Positions 25,580 to 32,775 of a stretch of 33,503 nt of DNA are shown here, in pieces. The translations under genes and the position numbers were made by a program. Numbering within the stretch: the stretch's first letter is position 1; each line of letters begins with the position of its first letter. The notes under the pieces were generated by a model. It was given only the letters and a program-made list of their open reading frames with translations, was not told where the DNA came from and made no database searches. Source of the DNA: Lentisphaerota bacterium (GTDB taxonomy: Bacteria; Verrucomicrobiota; Kiritimatiellia; CAIQIC01; Lenti-01); NCBI GenBank assembly GCA_012514035.1, contig JAAZBB010000012.1, positions 1-33,503 on the forward strand. The letters run 5' to 3'.

Positions 25580-27073
25580 ATGACGGTCGTGGCAAGTCAG
25601 CACTGGGTCCGGGAGCGCATCGTTCCGGCGGAAATCGGGAAGTATCTGGACCCGGACGGGTCGGATTGGGTCAATGATGCGGAGATTCTCCGCCTGCTGG
25701 CGGAGACGGAGGAGCCGGACCCGGCCCGCGTGCGCGACATCATTGCCAAGGCCCTGGCCGTCGAGACGTTGTCGCAAGAAGAACTCGCCCGGCTGATGCG
25801 GGTGCGCGATCCCGGATTGCGGGAGGAGATGCGCGCGGCAGCCGGCGCCGTCAAACACAAGGTTTACGACAATCGCATCGTGACCTTCGCGCCCCTCTAC
25901 CTCGGCAGCAAATGCGTGAACAATTGCGTCTATTGCGGGCTGCGCAGTTCCAATCCCGCCGTAGAACGGCGAGTGCTGACCATGGCCGAAGTGCGGGCCG
26001 AGACCGAGGCCCTGGCGGGCCAGCTGGGCCACAAACGCCTGATCGTGGTATATGGCGAGCATCCGGAATCGGGGCTGGATTACATCGCGGAAAGCATCCG
26101 CACGGTCTATTCCGTGAATGTGCCGGCGCGCAAGGGCCGGGGCCAGATCCGCCGCGTCAACGTCAATGCCGCGCCCATGTCCATTGCCGAACTCAAGGTC
26201 CTGCACGACTGCGGACTCGGCACCTTCCAGGTGTTTCAGGAAACCTACGACCGCCGCCGCTACGCCCAGATGCATCCGGCGGGCACCATCAAGGGCGACT
26301 TCCGCTGGCGGCTGACCGCGATGCACCGCGCCCAGGAGGCGGGCATCGACGACAACGGCCTCGGGGTGCTCTATGGCCTTGCCGACTGGCGCTTCGAACT
26401 GCTGGCACAGCAGGCCCATGTGCACGAGATGGAGCGGTTCTGCGGCATCGGCCCCCATACGCTGTCGTTTCCGCGCCTCGAGCCCGCCGTCAACACCCCC
26501 TTCGCCGGGGCTTCGCCCTGGCGGGTGAGCGATGCCGACTTCGAGCGCATCGTGGTATTGGCCCGGCTGGCGGTGCCGTACGCCGGCCTGATCATCACCG
26601 CGCGCGAAACGCCCGAAATGCGCCGCCGCCTGCTGCCGCTGGGCGTCACGCAAATGGACGCCGCCTCCAACGTCGGCGTCGGCGCCTATGCCGACGGGCA
26701 GGAAAAGCAGAAGGGCGAACGCCAGCAATTCCTCCTGGGCGATCCGCGCGGACTCGATGAATGCATCCGCGAATGGGCCGGCCTGGGCTGTATCACCAGC
26801 TTCTGCACGGCGGGCTATCGCTGCGGGCGCACCGGCAAGTGCATCATGGACCTCCTGCGCAGCGGCGCCGAGGGCAGGTTCTGCAAACTGAACGCCATCC
26901 TGACCTTCAAGGAATGGCTCGACGATTTTGCCACGCCCGAGACGCAGGCCGTCGGCGAGGAACTCCTCCGGCAAGAGCTCGACGAGGTTCGCCGTACCCA
27001 GCCGAAAATCTGGCCCGCGTTCGAAGCGAACTACCGGCGCATCGTCGCCGGCGAGCGGGATCTGTTCTTCTGA
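25580..27073 (+). CDS. HydG/ThiH-like radical SAM tyrosine lyase with an altered C-terminal cluster motif
   Basis: 497 residues, HydG length. The radical SAM cluster is CVNNCVYCGL (C112, C116, C119). Family marks include FAPLYLGSKC, VVYGEHPESGLDYIAESI, FQVFQETYDRRRYAQMHP, GIGPHTLSFPRLEPA and GVTQMDAASNVGVGAY. HydG splits tyrosine into p-cresol, CO and cyanide for the [FeFe]-hydrogenase H-cluster, using a second cluster held by CX2CX22C. Here C409 and C435 are conserved but the middle position 412 is glycine (CTAGYRCGRTGKC), with extra cysteines at 415 and 421. No hydE, hydF or hydrogenase gene lies in the window. It may be a functional HydG variant or a related enzyme with a different product; standard annotation would say HydG. 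Confidence 0.86.
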   Translation: MTVVASQHWVRERIVPAEIGKYLDPDGSDWVNDAEILRLLAETEEPDPARVRDIIAKALAVETLSQEELARLMRVRDPGLREEMRAAAGAVKHKVYDNRIVTFAPLYLGSKCVNNCVYCGLRSSNPAVERRVLTMAEVRAETEALAGQLGHKRLIVVYGEHPESGLDYIAESIRTVYSVNVPARKGRGQIRRVNVNAAPMSIAELKVLHDCGLGTFQVFQETYDRRRYAQMHPAGTIKGDFRWRLTAMHRAQEAGIDDNGLGVLYGLADWRFELLAQQAHVHEMERFCGIGPHTLSFPRLEPAVNTPFAGASPWRVSDADFERIVVLARLAVPYAGLIITARETPEMRRRLLPLGVTQMDAASNVGVGAYADGQEKQKGERQQFLLGDPRGLDECIREWAGLGCITSFCTAGYRCGRTGKCIMDLLRSGAEGRFCKLNAILTFKEWLDDFATPETQAVGEELLRQELDEVRRTQPKIWPAFEANYRRIVAGERDLFF

Positions 27074-27275
27074 TGGGGCATCGGGATTCCCATGGCCTTG
27101 GTCGTGAGGGAAGGAGTACCAGGGACAGAAGGGTGCCGATCCCTGCGCCGGTCCTGATTCACCCGCGGCGCAGGGCCGCTGGAGTTGATGCGCTTATTCC
27201 CGCGCGGCGTGCCTTTCGGGATGGACAGGGGCGGGAGCGCGGTGGCAGGATAACAACCCTTGTGAGGAGCGCATC
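27074..27275. other. Leader region of metA, no gene
   Basis: About 200 bases with several GC-rich inverted segments (for example GCGCCG and CGGCGC near 27142-27168) before AGGAG and the GTG of metA. I looked for SAM or SAH riboswitch signatures and see none that I can identify. It may still fold, but nothing specific is supported. Confidence 0.35.
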
Positions 27276-28235
27276 GTGACCATCCGCCTGTCGCCCAACC
27301 ACCGGTTGAAGCCGCTGTTCGAGCAGCACCATGTGGCCTGGCTCAGCGAGGAGGCCGCCGAGCACCAGGACATCCGCCCTCTGCGCATCGGCATCCTCAA
27401 CATCATGCCGCACGCGGAGGATTACGAGTTCAACCTGCTGGCGCCCATGGGCCGCAGCATCCTCCAGATCATCCCCGTTTGGATCCGCCTGCGCGAACAT
27501 GACTACAAAAGCTCGGACCGGGCGCACCTCGACAAGCACTACCTCCCCTTCGACTGGGCCCAGTCCGTGGCCACCCTCGACGGACTGATCGTCACGGGCG
27601 CCCCCGTCGAAGAACTGCCCTGGGAGCAAGTCACCTACTGGCGGGAATTATGCGGCATCATCGATGTGGCCAAGGCCAGCCAGACCTGCATCCTGGGCAT
27701 TTGCTGGGGCGGCCTCGCCCTGGCGAAATACCTCGGCATCGAAAAGAAAATGTATCCCCGGAAGGTGTTCGGCATCTATCCTACCCGTAACCTCGTGCCT
27801 GACCATCCCATCATGGGCGGGCTCGACGATGTCTTCTGGTGCCCCCAAAGCCGCCATTCCGGAATCGATGACGCCGTGCTCGAAGCCGCGGAACAAGCCG
27901 GCCGAATCCGCCTCCTGGCGCATGCCGACCAGGGCGGTTACACGATCTTCGAAACCCCCGACCACCAGATCATCATGCACCTCGGGCACCAGGAGTACAA
28001 TTCCAGCCGCCTGCTGGCCGAAGCGGCGCGCGATCGCCTCAAAGGCCGGCCGGATGTCGGTCCGCTGGAAAACCTCAACGAGCAGAATCCGGTGAACAAC
28101 TGGCGCGCCAACCGCAACGAATTCTTCAATTCGTGGATCAAGCACGTCTATCTCACCACGCCCTACGACAAGGGACCCGACGGCGCAGCGCCCGCCAATG
28201 AAATCGTGGTGGACAATCCCGGCGGCGATTCATGA
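27276..28235 (+). CDS. metA: Homoserine O-acetyltransferase (MetA family, acetyl-CoA type)
   Basis: 319 residues; GTG start preceded by GAGGAG. The catalytic cysteine is C143 in GICWGG; the histidine and glutamate are H238 and E240 in HLGHQEY. Diagnostic of MetA: IRPLRIGILNIMP, GLIVTGAPVE, SRHSGI, EYNSSRLLAEA and NEFFNSWIKHVYLTTPYD. E112, in GAPVE, corresponds to the position where glutamate favours acetyl-CoA and glycine favours succinyl-CoA in characterised MetA proteins. O-acetylhomoserine should therefore be the product, matching MetY at 8129-9424. The last four bases overlap gpsA (ATGA). Confidence 0.92.
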   Translation: MTIRLSPNHRLKPLFEQHHVAWLSEEAAEHQDIRPLRIGILNIMPHAEDYEFNLLAPMGRSILQIIPVWIRLREHDYKSSDRAHLDKHYLPFDWAQSVATLDGLIVTGAPVEELPWEQVTYWRELCGIIDVAKASQTCILGICWGGLALAKYLGIEKKMYPRKVFGIYPTRNLVPDHPIMGGLDDVFWCPQSRHSGIDDAVLEAAEQAGRIRLLAHADQGGYTIFETPDHQIIMHLGHQEYNSSRLLAEAARDRLKGRPDVGPLENLNEQNPVNNWRANRNEFFNSWIKHVYLTTPYDKGPDGAAPANEIVVDNPGGDS

Positions 28236-29230
28236 AGGTGGCGGTCATCGGCGACGGAGGCTGGGGCACCGCGCTGGCGCTGACCCTCCTCCGCAATGGC
28301 CACGCCCCGCGCATCTGGGGTCCCGCAGCAGACTATCTGGCAGAAATCCGCGCCACCCGCCGAAACCGCAAATTCCTGCCCGGGGTTGAATTGCCGGAGG
28401 CGTTCGTCTGGACCGCCGATGCCGCCGAGGCCCTCGCCGGCGCGGAGGCCGTCGTCCTGGTCGTCCCCTCGAAATACGTGCGCGCCACCCTGGAGCAATT
28501 TGCCGCGGCCTGCCGCGCCGCCGGCTCGCTCCCGGTGGTCAGCGCCACCAAAGGCTTCGACGAAGTCACGCGGGAGCGCATGACGGAAATCATTGCCGAA
28601 CTCTGGGGCGTCAAATCCCCCGCCGCGCTCTCGGGACCGAGCATCGCGCCGGAGACCGCCCGGGGCGTGCCGACCGCCGTCACGGTGGCCTGCGCTGATG
28701 CCGACCTGGCGCGCTGCTTCCAGGAACTGTTCACCGGCGACACCTTTCGCGTTTATACCAGCGACGACGTGCGCGGGGTGGAACTCGGCGGCGCCCTCAA
28801 GAATGTCATTGCCCTGGCGGCGGGCATCTGCGACGGCCTCGGCTTCGGCAACAACGCCAAGGCCGCCCTCATCACCCGCGGACTGGCCGAAATGACGCGC
28901 CTGGGCGCGGCTCTCGGCGCACACCCGCAGACCTTCAACGGACTGAGCGGCATCGGCGACCTGATGGTCACCTGCATGAGCCCCCAGAGCCGCAACCGCA
29001 CGGTCGGCGAACGCCTCGGCCGGGGCGAATCGCTTCCCGCGATCCTCGCCGGCATGGAACAGGTTGCCGAAGGCGTCTGCACCTGCGGAACGGCGCTGGC
29101 CCTGGCCCGCGAAGCGGCAGTGGCCGTGCCCGTCATCGAACAAGTGGACGCCATCGTCAACTGCGGAAAGCCGCCCCGAGAAGCGGTGGCCGAACTGATG
29201 CGCCGCGATCCGCGCGCGGAACGGGATTGA
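28232..29230 (+). CDS. gpsA: NAD(P)+-dependent glycerol-3-phosphate dehydrogenase GpsA
   Basis: 332 residues. N-terminal Rossmann motif VAVIGDGGWGTALALTLLRNG (4-24), the usual second serine/alanine position being glycine. Further motifs: VVPSKYVRATLE, VSATKGFD, ALSGPSIAPETARGVPTA, VELGGALKNVIALAAGICDGL with the catalytic lysine, GLAEMTRLGAALG, and FNGLSGIGDLMVTC. It reduces dihydroxyacetone phosphate to sn-glycerol-3-phosphate for phospholipid synthesis. The start overlaps the metA stop, so the two genes are translationally coupled despite unrelated pathways. The response regulator follows with at most an 8-base gap. Confidence 0.95.
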   Translation: MKVAVIGDGGWGTALALTLLRNGHAPRIWGPAADYLAEIRATRRNRKFLPGVELPEAFVWTADAAEALAGAEAVVLVVPSKYVRATLEQFAAACRAAGSLPVVSATKGFDEVTRERMTEIIAELWGVKSPAALSGPSIAPETARGVPTAVTVACADADLARCFQELFTGDTFRVYTSDDVRGVELGGALKNVIALAAGICDGLGFGNNAKAALITRGLAEMTRLGAALGAHPQTFNGLSGIGDLMVTCMSPQSRNRTVGERLGRGESLPAILAGMEQVAEGVCTCGTALALAREAAVAVPVIEQVDAIVNCGKPPREAVAELMRRDPRAERD

Positions 29231-29238
29231 ACAACGCC

Positions 29239-29916
29239 ATGTCCGCTGCCAAAACCTCCCTGCTGCTGGTGGACGATCACGCCATCGTGCGCCAGGGCCT
29301 GGCCGCGCTGCTCGCGCGCGAGGCCGATTTCATCGTCTGCGCCGAAGCCGGCAGCTACGAAGACGGCCTGGCCGCGCTGGCCGCCCGCCAGCCCGATTGC
29401 GTGGTGCTGGACCTCTCCCTGCGCGACCGCAGCGGGCTGGAGTGGATCCGCGAGGCCCGCGCCAAAGGCTACCCGGGCAAGATTCTCGTGCTTTCCATGC
29501 ATGACGAAACCATCTATGCCGAAAAAGCCCTCCGCGCCGGTGCCCAGGGCTACGTCATGAAGGACCAGGCCGAGGAAACGCTCGTCGCCGCCCTCCGGGA
29601 GGTGCGGGCCGGCCGCAACTACCTGAGCCCCGCCGCCGCCGACCTCCTGGCCGGACATCACGCCGCCTCGGCTGAAAAGGAGACCGCGGGATTCGAAGGT
29701 CTCACCGCCCGCGAGGGCGAAATCCTCTACGCCATCGGCGGCGGCCTCAGCACCCGCGACATCGCCGAGCAATTCGGCCTCAGCGGACGCACTGTCGACG
29801 TGCACCGCGCCAACATCAAGCGCAAGCTCGGTTGCGCCTCCCTCGCCGAAGTCCTCGTCAAGGCCCTCGAATACAAGCGCCGGCAGGACGACGCCCTCCA
29901 GCCCCCGGCCCTGTAA
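29239..29916 (+). CDS. Orphan response regulator, NarL/FixJ family
   Basis: 225 residues from the ATG at 29239. A TTG at 29227, overlapping the gpsA stop, is the alternative. The receiver domain has the acidic pair D12-D13, the phosphoacceptor D58 in VVLDLSLRD, the serine in LVLSMHDE and lysine in YVMKDQ. A LuxR-type helix-turn-helix follows from about 155: LTAREGEILYAIGGGLSTRDIAEQFGLSGRTVDVHRANIKRKLG. No histidine kinase is present in the window, so partner and signal are unknown. It may be the last gene of the metA-gpsA transcript. Directly after its stop lies the palindrome array at 29931-30084, a plausible target of this or another regulator. Confidence 0.93.
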   Translation: MSAAKTSLLLVDDHAIVRQGLAALLAREADFIVCAEAGSYEDGLAALAARQPDCVVLDLSLRDRSGLEWIREARAKGYPGKILVLSMHDETIYAEKALRAGAQGYVMKDQAEETLVAALREVRAGRNYLSPAAADLLAGHHAASAEKETAGFEGLTAREGEILYAIGGGLSTRDIAEQFGLSGRTVDVHRANIKRKLGCASLAEVLVKALEYKRRQDDALQPPAL

Positions 29917-29930
29917 ATCGCGGTGCAAGA

Positions 29931-30084
29931 TTTTTCCACACTGTGGAAACATTTCTTCCATTGTGTGGAAAAACGCCAAAAACTTTTTCCATTGTGTGGA
30001 AAAATACGGCCTGTTTTTCCACAGTGTGGAAACATTCTTTCCCTTGTGTGGTCCGGCCGCGGCCGGATCCATTGTGTGGAAAAC
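29931..30084. repeat. Array of six 21-base palindromes with TTTTCCACA-type cores
   Basis: Each unit is TTTTTCCA, a 5-base spacer (CACTG, TTGTG or CAGTG), then TGGAAAAA or a close variant. Units are centred near 29941, 29963, 29994, 30024, 30046 and 30074; the fifth is degenerate. Exact TTTTCCACA (either strand) occurs at 29932, 29964, 29995, 30015 and 30075, with near matches at 29942 and 30025. That 9-mer fits the DnaA-box consensus TTWTNCACA, but similarity extends beyond it (CCATTGTGTGGAAAA), which points to a larger repeated unit. Centre-to-centre steps of 22, 31, 30, 22 and 28 are close to two or three helical turns. Confidence 0.85.
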
Positions 30085-30397
30085 CCCGATTGGCTTCGCC
30101 GGCCTCCCCGCTCCCGGCTGCAACCCGGGCCGTGTTTCTATGGGCCATTTTGGAGTGCGGGGACAAGGTGCCTGGTGCCGCGGCCCCGCTTTGGCTGTTT
30201 TGGTAGGGACGGCGCGCCGCGCCGTCCGGGCTGTTCTGTCCGTTGGCTGAAGAATCATAAAGCGGCGTGGCTTCCCCGAGCCTCGCTTCCCGCCGCACTC
30301 CAAATTTGGCCGATCATTGTCAATGCAACAGGGATGCGTCCGTTGGCTGTTCTCTTGATGATTGAACATTGAATATTGAAAAAGAATGCCGCCGGCC
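30085..30397. other. Intergenic region after the palindrome array
   Basis: About 310 bases without a supported gene. A GC-rich first part includes GGGGACAAGGTGCC (about 30159-30172). An AT-rich stretch near 30352-30386 carries a short-period phrase (ATTGAAC, ATTGAAT, ATTGAAA). It is the most AT-rich spot near the array. Confidence 0.4.
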
Positions 30398-30676
30398 TCA
30401 CCGCGGCGCCTGAATGCCCTCCGCTGGCCTTGGTACATACTTGAAATACAAGGCCAGATCGGTCGCCACCAAAACCAGGTTGAGGGCATAGAGCACGATG
30501 ACCCCGTCCAGGGAGTAGAACAACTTGTGCAGGATGCCGAAGGCATACCCGCAGCAGAGCACGGCCATGAACAGGGGGCTCTTGCCCGCCACAATCCGGG
30601 TCCGAATCGCCTTGGCGATGGATATTGGCCAGCTCACGCCAAAGCAAACCAGCATGCCGACTTCAAAAATACTCAT
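30398..30676 (-). CDS. Small membrane protein, possibly PQ-loop/SemiSWEET-like
   Basis: 92 residues with three predicted membrane helices: about 4-22 (FEVGMLVCFGVSWPISIAKA), 35-52 (LFMAVLCCGYAFGILHKL) and 56-78 (LDGVIVLYALNLVLVATDLALYF). The loop after the first helix (SIAKAIRTRIVAGKSPLFM) resembles the PQ-loop segment of SemiSWEET-type small transporters, and three helices are the size of one such repeat. The proline-glutamine pair itself is not present, so this is a tentative fold guess. AGGAAG lies some 12 bases before the start. No operon partner. Confidence 0.6.
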   Translation of the reverse strand: MSIFEVGMLVCFGVSWPISIAKAIRTRIVAGKSPLFMAVLCCGYAFGILHKLFYSLDGVIVLYALNLVLVATDLALYFKYVPRPAEGIQAPR

Positions 30677-30873
30677 GGCCTTGCTTCCTGAAACCTTCGA
30701 TCTTCAATGCGTTCATGGATGTCTCCTGATGTGTTCGACGAAATGGAGCCGGGACGCCCCCGTGCCGCTCTCCGGTTTCCATCCGGGAGATTCGCGACGC
30801 CATTGTTGGAAACGTCCTAGGGCTATAATTCGCGGCGGGTTCCCGAAAACCTCAAAGCGCAGTCCGGAAGCCG

Positions 30874-31329
30874 TTATTTCCCGGCGTCGCTGCCCTTGTT
30901 CCGACGCAGCGCCTTATTGGATGCTCTTTGCGGTTTCTGATTGGTCTCCCAAAATGTGCGGAGCGTCGCGATTTTGACGCCCTTGAAGCTTTTTAGCAAG
31001 AGCAGATCTTTATCTCCGGTAATGATGGCGTCCGCCCCACCACTGATGGCCACGCCCAATAACATTAGGTCATCAGGGTCACGACAAGCAGTTGAGTCGA
31101 TCGCTACTGGCCTTAGAACCTGAGCGTTGCTCGCAAGTAAATTTATGTACTCGGCAATGATCGGCCGGGGAATTCGCAGCTTATGCCGCAGCTGATCTTC
31201 GATTTCATCCAGAATCCCTCCGCATAGGATGATCTGATGTTGATCGATGCAGAGTTCCATGATGGCTTCGCACAGCCCGCGGGTTGCGGCCGCGGCGATC
31301 GCCACATTAACATCAAGTACGACCCTCAT
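30874..31329 (-). CDS. PIN-domain toxin of a toxin-antitoxin pair
   Basis: 151 residues. The PIN fold is shown by the start MRVVLDVNVAIAAAATRG with D6, CGGILDEIEDQLRHKL with a central glutamate, RDPDDLMLLGVAISGGADAIITGDKDLLLL with the acidic pair DPDD and GDKDLL. It matches the 'putative TA system toxin component, PIN family' group; such proteins are Mg-dependent ribonucleases. The ATG overlaps the antitoxin stop as ATGA. The lysine- and arginine-rich tail is unusual for the family and may have been extended by local sequence. No attC-like site could be found after it. Confidence 0.87.
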   Translation of the reverse strand: MRVVLDVNVAIAAAATRGLCEAIMELCIDQHQIILCGGILDEIEDQLRHKLRIPRPIIAEYINLLASNAQVLRPVAIDSTACRDPDDLMLLGVAISGGADAIITGDKDLLLLKSFKGVKIATLRTFWETNQKPQRASNKALRRNKGSDAGK

Positions 31330-31541
31330 TGCAGGGCCTTGAAAATATCCTCATCGGTCAAAAGGCCTTGCGCTTCAGCAAAAGGGAGGATCTTCCTGCG
31401 CACGGAACGGAAACGCTCTGTCGCAATATAGCGGCGCAGGGAATCCCTGACGATATCGCTGACGCCGCGTTTTTCCTCGCGACTGATCATATCGAGTTCC
31501 GTCTTAAGCGAATTGGGTAGTCGAATCGTCAAAGTTGTCAT
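31326..31541 (-). CDS. Ribbon-helix-helix antitoxin
   Basis: 71 residues from the ATG at 31541, behind AGGAGA; a longer in-frame start is rejected. N-terminal strand MTTLTIRLPNSL followed by KTELDMISREEKRGVSDIVRDSLRRY is a CopG/Arc-type ribbon-helix-helix. The C-terminal part (FRSVRRKILPFAEAQGLLTDEDIFKAL) should bind the PIN toxin. The gene overlaps the toxin start by four bases, the usual antitoxin-first order. A good promoter (31561-31589) lies directly upstream. Confidence 0.87.
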   Translation of the reverse strand: MTTLTIRLPNSLKTELDMISREEKRGVSDIVRDSLRRYIATERFRSVRRKILPFAEAQGLLTDEDIFKALQ

Positions 31542-31560
31542 GCCAAGTCTCCTGCACGAC

Positions 31561-31589
31561 AATGTAGTGCATGGCCCTCGGCTTGTCAA
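31561..31589 (-). promoter_or_regulatory. Predicted promoter of the RHH-PIN module
   Basis: On the minus strand TTGACA (31589-31584), 17-base spacer, TACATT (31566-31561), then AGGAGA and the ATG at 31541. It begins 13 bases after the attC-like site at 31602, so the module carries its own promoter immediately after a recombination site. Confidence 0.62.
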
Positions 31590-31601
31590 TCACCAGTCGG
31601 C

Positions 31602-31667
31602 ATCCAACGTTACGCGTGAGGCTGAGGCGATCCCGGGTCGCCGATAGCCTCAACGCGCTGGTTCCCT
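31602..31667 (-). other. attC-like site 5
   Basis: On the minus strand it ends TAACGTTGGAT, whose core GTTGGAT fits GTTRRRY exactly. Inner arms pair well: AGGCT with AGCCT, GGCGA with TCGCC, GCGT with ACGC. The opposite core (AGGGAAC) is a weaker match. It overlaps the last codons of the gene at 31650-31973. Confidence 0.6.
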
Positions 31668-31973
31668 GTCTCTTTTCTTTCTGTCCGCAGCGATCTGAAT
31701 GACCGGGATGAAAATCAAAAGAATCCCCACGTATCTGATCATTCGCCAAGCGTCTTTGAGATTCCACACCTTGGTTATCAAGTCGTCGAAGCACTTGTGT
31801 TCAGATTCTCCGCCGTGTTTGAGGATGTCCGCACACTGGTCGTTTTGGGCAACTCTCGCCTGGAATGCTTTGAAGTCAGACCACACGGCAATCGGATGTG
31901 TGCTCTGGAGGGTGGAATAGGCGATCAGGACGACTCCAAGGAGTGCCGTGAGGATTTGTGTTGTGATCTTCAT
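31650..31973 (-). CDS. Cassette ORF: small membrane protein, 107 aa
   Basis: Two hydrophobic segments, about 5-24 (TQILTALLGVVLIAYSTLQS) and 80-96 (YVGILLIFIPVIQIAA), flank a polar loop of about 55 residues with two cysteines (QCADIL and HKCFDDL) that could form an extracytoplasmic disulfide. The tail is strongly basic (DRKKRDREPAR). No family recognised. No strong ribosome binding site is visible. It lies between attC-like sites 4 and 5 in the orientation expected of a cassette, and its 3' end is built from the attC sequence. Confidence 0.6.
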   Translation of the reverse strand: MKITTQILTALLGVVLIAYSTLQSTHPIAVWSDFKAFQARVAQNDQCADILKHGGESEHKCFDDLITKVWNLKDAWRMIRYVGILLIFIPVIQIAADRKKRDREPAR

Positions 31974-31981
31974 CTTCTTTC

Positions 31982-32100
31982 AGCGAACGTCAGGCCTCGG
32001 ACGGCGCACAGACTAAGTCGGGGGGGCCGCGACTGGGTTGATCGTCCCAAGCCCGCCTAGTTTCGGCAACTTGTGCGCCGTACGGACCCGCTTGTTCGAA
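31982..32100 (-). other. attC-like site 4
   Basis: Longest of the set, 119 bases. The stem includes a perfect 10-bp pairing of ACGGCGCACA (about 32001-32010) with TGTGCGCCGT (about 32072-32081), and the outer ends pair AAC with GTT (GCGAACGTC and GCTTGTTCGAAG). Core 7-mers (TTCGAAC and GTTCGCT on the minus strand) are imperfect. The stop of the gene at 32107 lies 6 bases before it. Confidence 0.6.
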
Positions 32101-32106
32101 GCGATT

Positions 32107-32388
32107 TCATTTCCTTTTATGAAAGCCTATGGCCAAGGGTATAAGTCCAAGGGCGGCCAGCCCGAGTCCGGATACCTCAATTATCTGGTTCATGGGACTT
32201 TTTTTCGGGATCTCGGGCATTAGTTCGGTGCCCCCTTTTGTGTGCACCATCTGCGGTTCTGCGCCGTAGTTGTAGAGCGAACGCGCATAGATGGCGATAA
32301 GTAGGCCCATGATAATCAGGACAATACCCATACCCTTAAGTTCGCGCGTCGTGTAGGGTCTGCCGGGAATATCGGGTGGTATTTTCAT
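32107..32388 (-). CDS. Cassette ORF: small membrane protein, 93 aa
   Basis: Two membrane helices, about 18-37 (LKGMGIVLIIMGLLIAIYAR) and 68-87 (IIEVSGLGLAALGLIPLAIG), separated by a polar loop of some 30 residues, ending HKRK. The start MKIPPDIPGRPY is polar. No family recognised. It lies between attC-like sites 3 and 4, with a 7-base gap from its start to site 3 and 6 bases from stop to site 4, as tight as typical integron cassettes. The tight spacing leaves no room for a promoter of its own. Confidence 0.6.
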   Translation of the reverse strand: MKIPPDIPGRPYTTRELKGMGIVLIIMGLLIAIYARSLYNYGAEPQMVHTKGGTELMPEIPKKSPMNQIIEVSGLGLAALGLIPLAIGFHKRK

Positions 32389-32395
32389 TTCTTGC

Positions 32396-32455
32396 TTCGA
32401 ACGTCAGCGTTCTGGGGACAGGGCACTTTGCGCGCTCTGGAACCGCTTGTTGGGT
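32396..32455 (-). other. attC-like site 3
   Basis: On the minus strand it opens with ACCCAACAAGCGG, whose ACCCAAC matches RYYYAAC exactly, and closes with CGCTGACGTTCGAA. The arms pair (CAAC with GTT, GCGGTTCCAGAG with the matching TTCTGGGG side, with bulges). The other core GTTCGAA is a partial match. Only one base separates it from the stop of the upstream gene. Confidence 0.62.
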
Positions 32456-32456
32456 G

Positions 32457-32759
32457 CTATTTTTGTTTCCATATTCTTGAATATAGCTTCCGTATAAGCC
32501 AGATAAGGACCGCGCCCCACATCAACCCCACAATAAATAGGAGGGGGAATCCGTCATGCCAATTTGCAAAAAAAGGGAATATCAGTGCTAACAATAATCC
32601 GGGGGCGACGATAATTGCCATTATTGTGTTAAACAGTGCATTCACCAGAATATGGTGAGGGTAAGCATGCCAATCAGACCCCCTTGCAATGAGAATAAGG
32701 AAGGAGAGTCCCGCGGCAATCAATGGCGTCCCGATAATATATGGCATCCATCGTTTCAT
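32457..32759 (-). CDS. Cassette ORF: membrane protein, 100 aa
   Basis: Three hydrophobic stretches: about 7-25 (YIIGTPLIAAGLSFLILIA), 40-63 (ALFNTIMAIIVAPGLLLALIFPFF) and 70-90 (FPLLFIVGLMWGAVLIWLIRKL), with a basic end (YSRIWKQK). More AT-rich than the host genes. No family recognised. It runs from attC-like site 2 to site 3, with 16 bases between site 2 and its start and no obvious promoter or strong ribosome binding site. Confidence 0.62.
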   Translation of the reverse strand: MKRWMPYIIGTPLIAAGLSFLILIARGSDWHAYPHHILVNALFNTIMAIIVAPGLLLALIFPFFANWHDGFPLLFIVGLMWGAVLIWLIRKLYSRIWKQK

Positions 32760-32775
32760 ATTATTTCACACAAGG

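Noticed and set aside
24314..26974. An 886-codon minus-strand frame
   Set aside because: Only its last third (24314-25204) is a gene with a ribosome binding site and domain structure; the rest is antisense to the HydG-like gene and shares no family pattern.
27074..27275. SAM-type riboswitch upstream of metA
   Set aside because: The position is right, but I could not identify the conserved core of any known SAM or SAH class.
29931..30084. CRISPR array
   Set aside because: Units are 21-base palindromes with spacers of only 1-10 bases and mutual variation; there is no constant repeat with unique 30-40-base spacers and no cas gene.
29917..30397. Firm call as the chromosomal replication origin
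   Set aside because: DnaA-box-like 9-mers are present, but no dnaA, dnaN, gidA or similar gene is nearby and the motif is part of a larger palindrome; left as a hypothesis.
30781..30900. attC-like site after the PIN toxin
   Set aside because: GCGACGCC and GGCGTCGC can pair, but no GTT core follows and the outer arms do not match.
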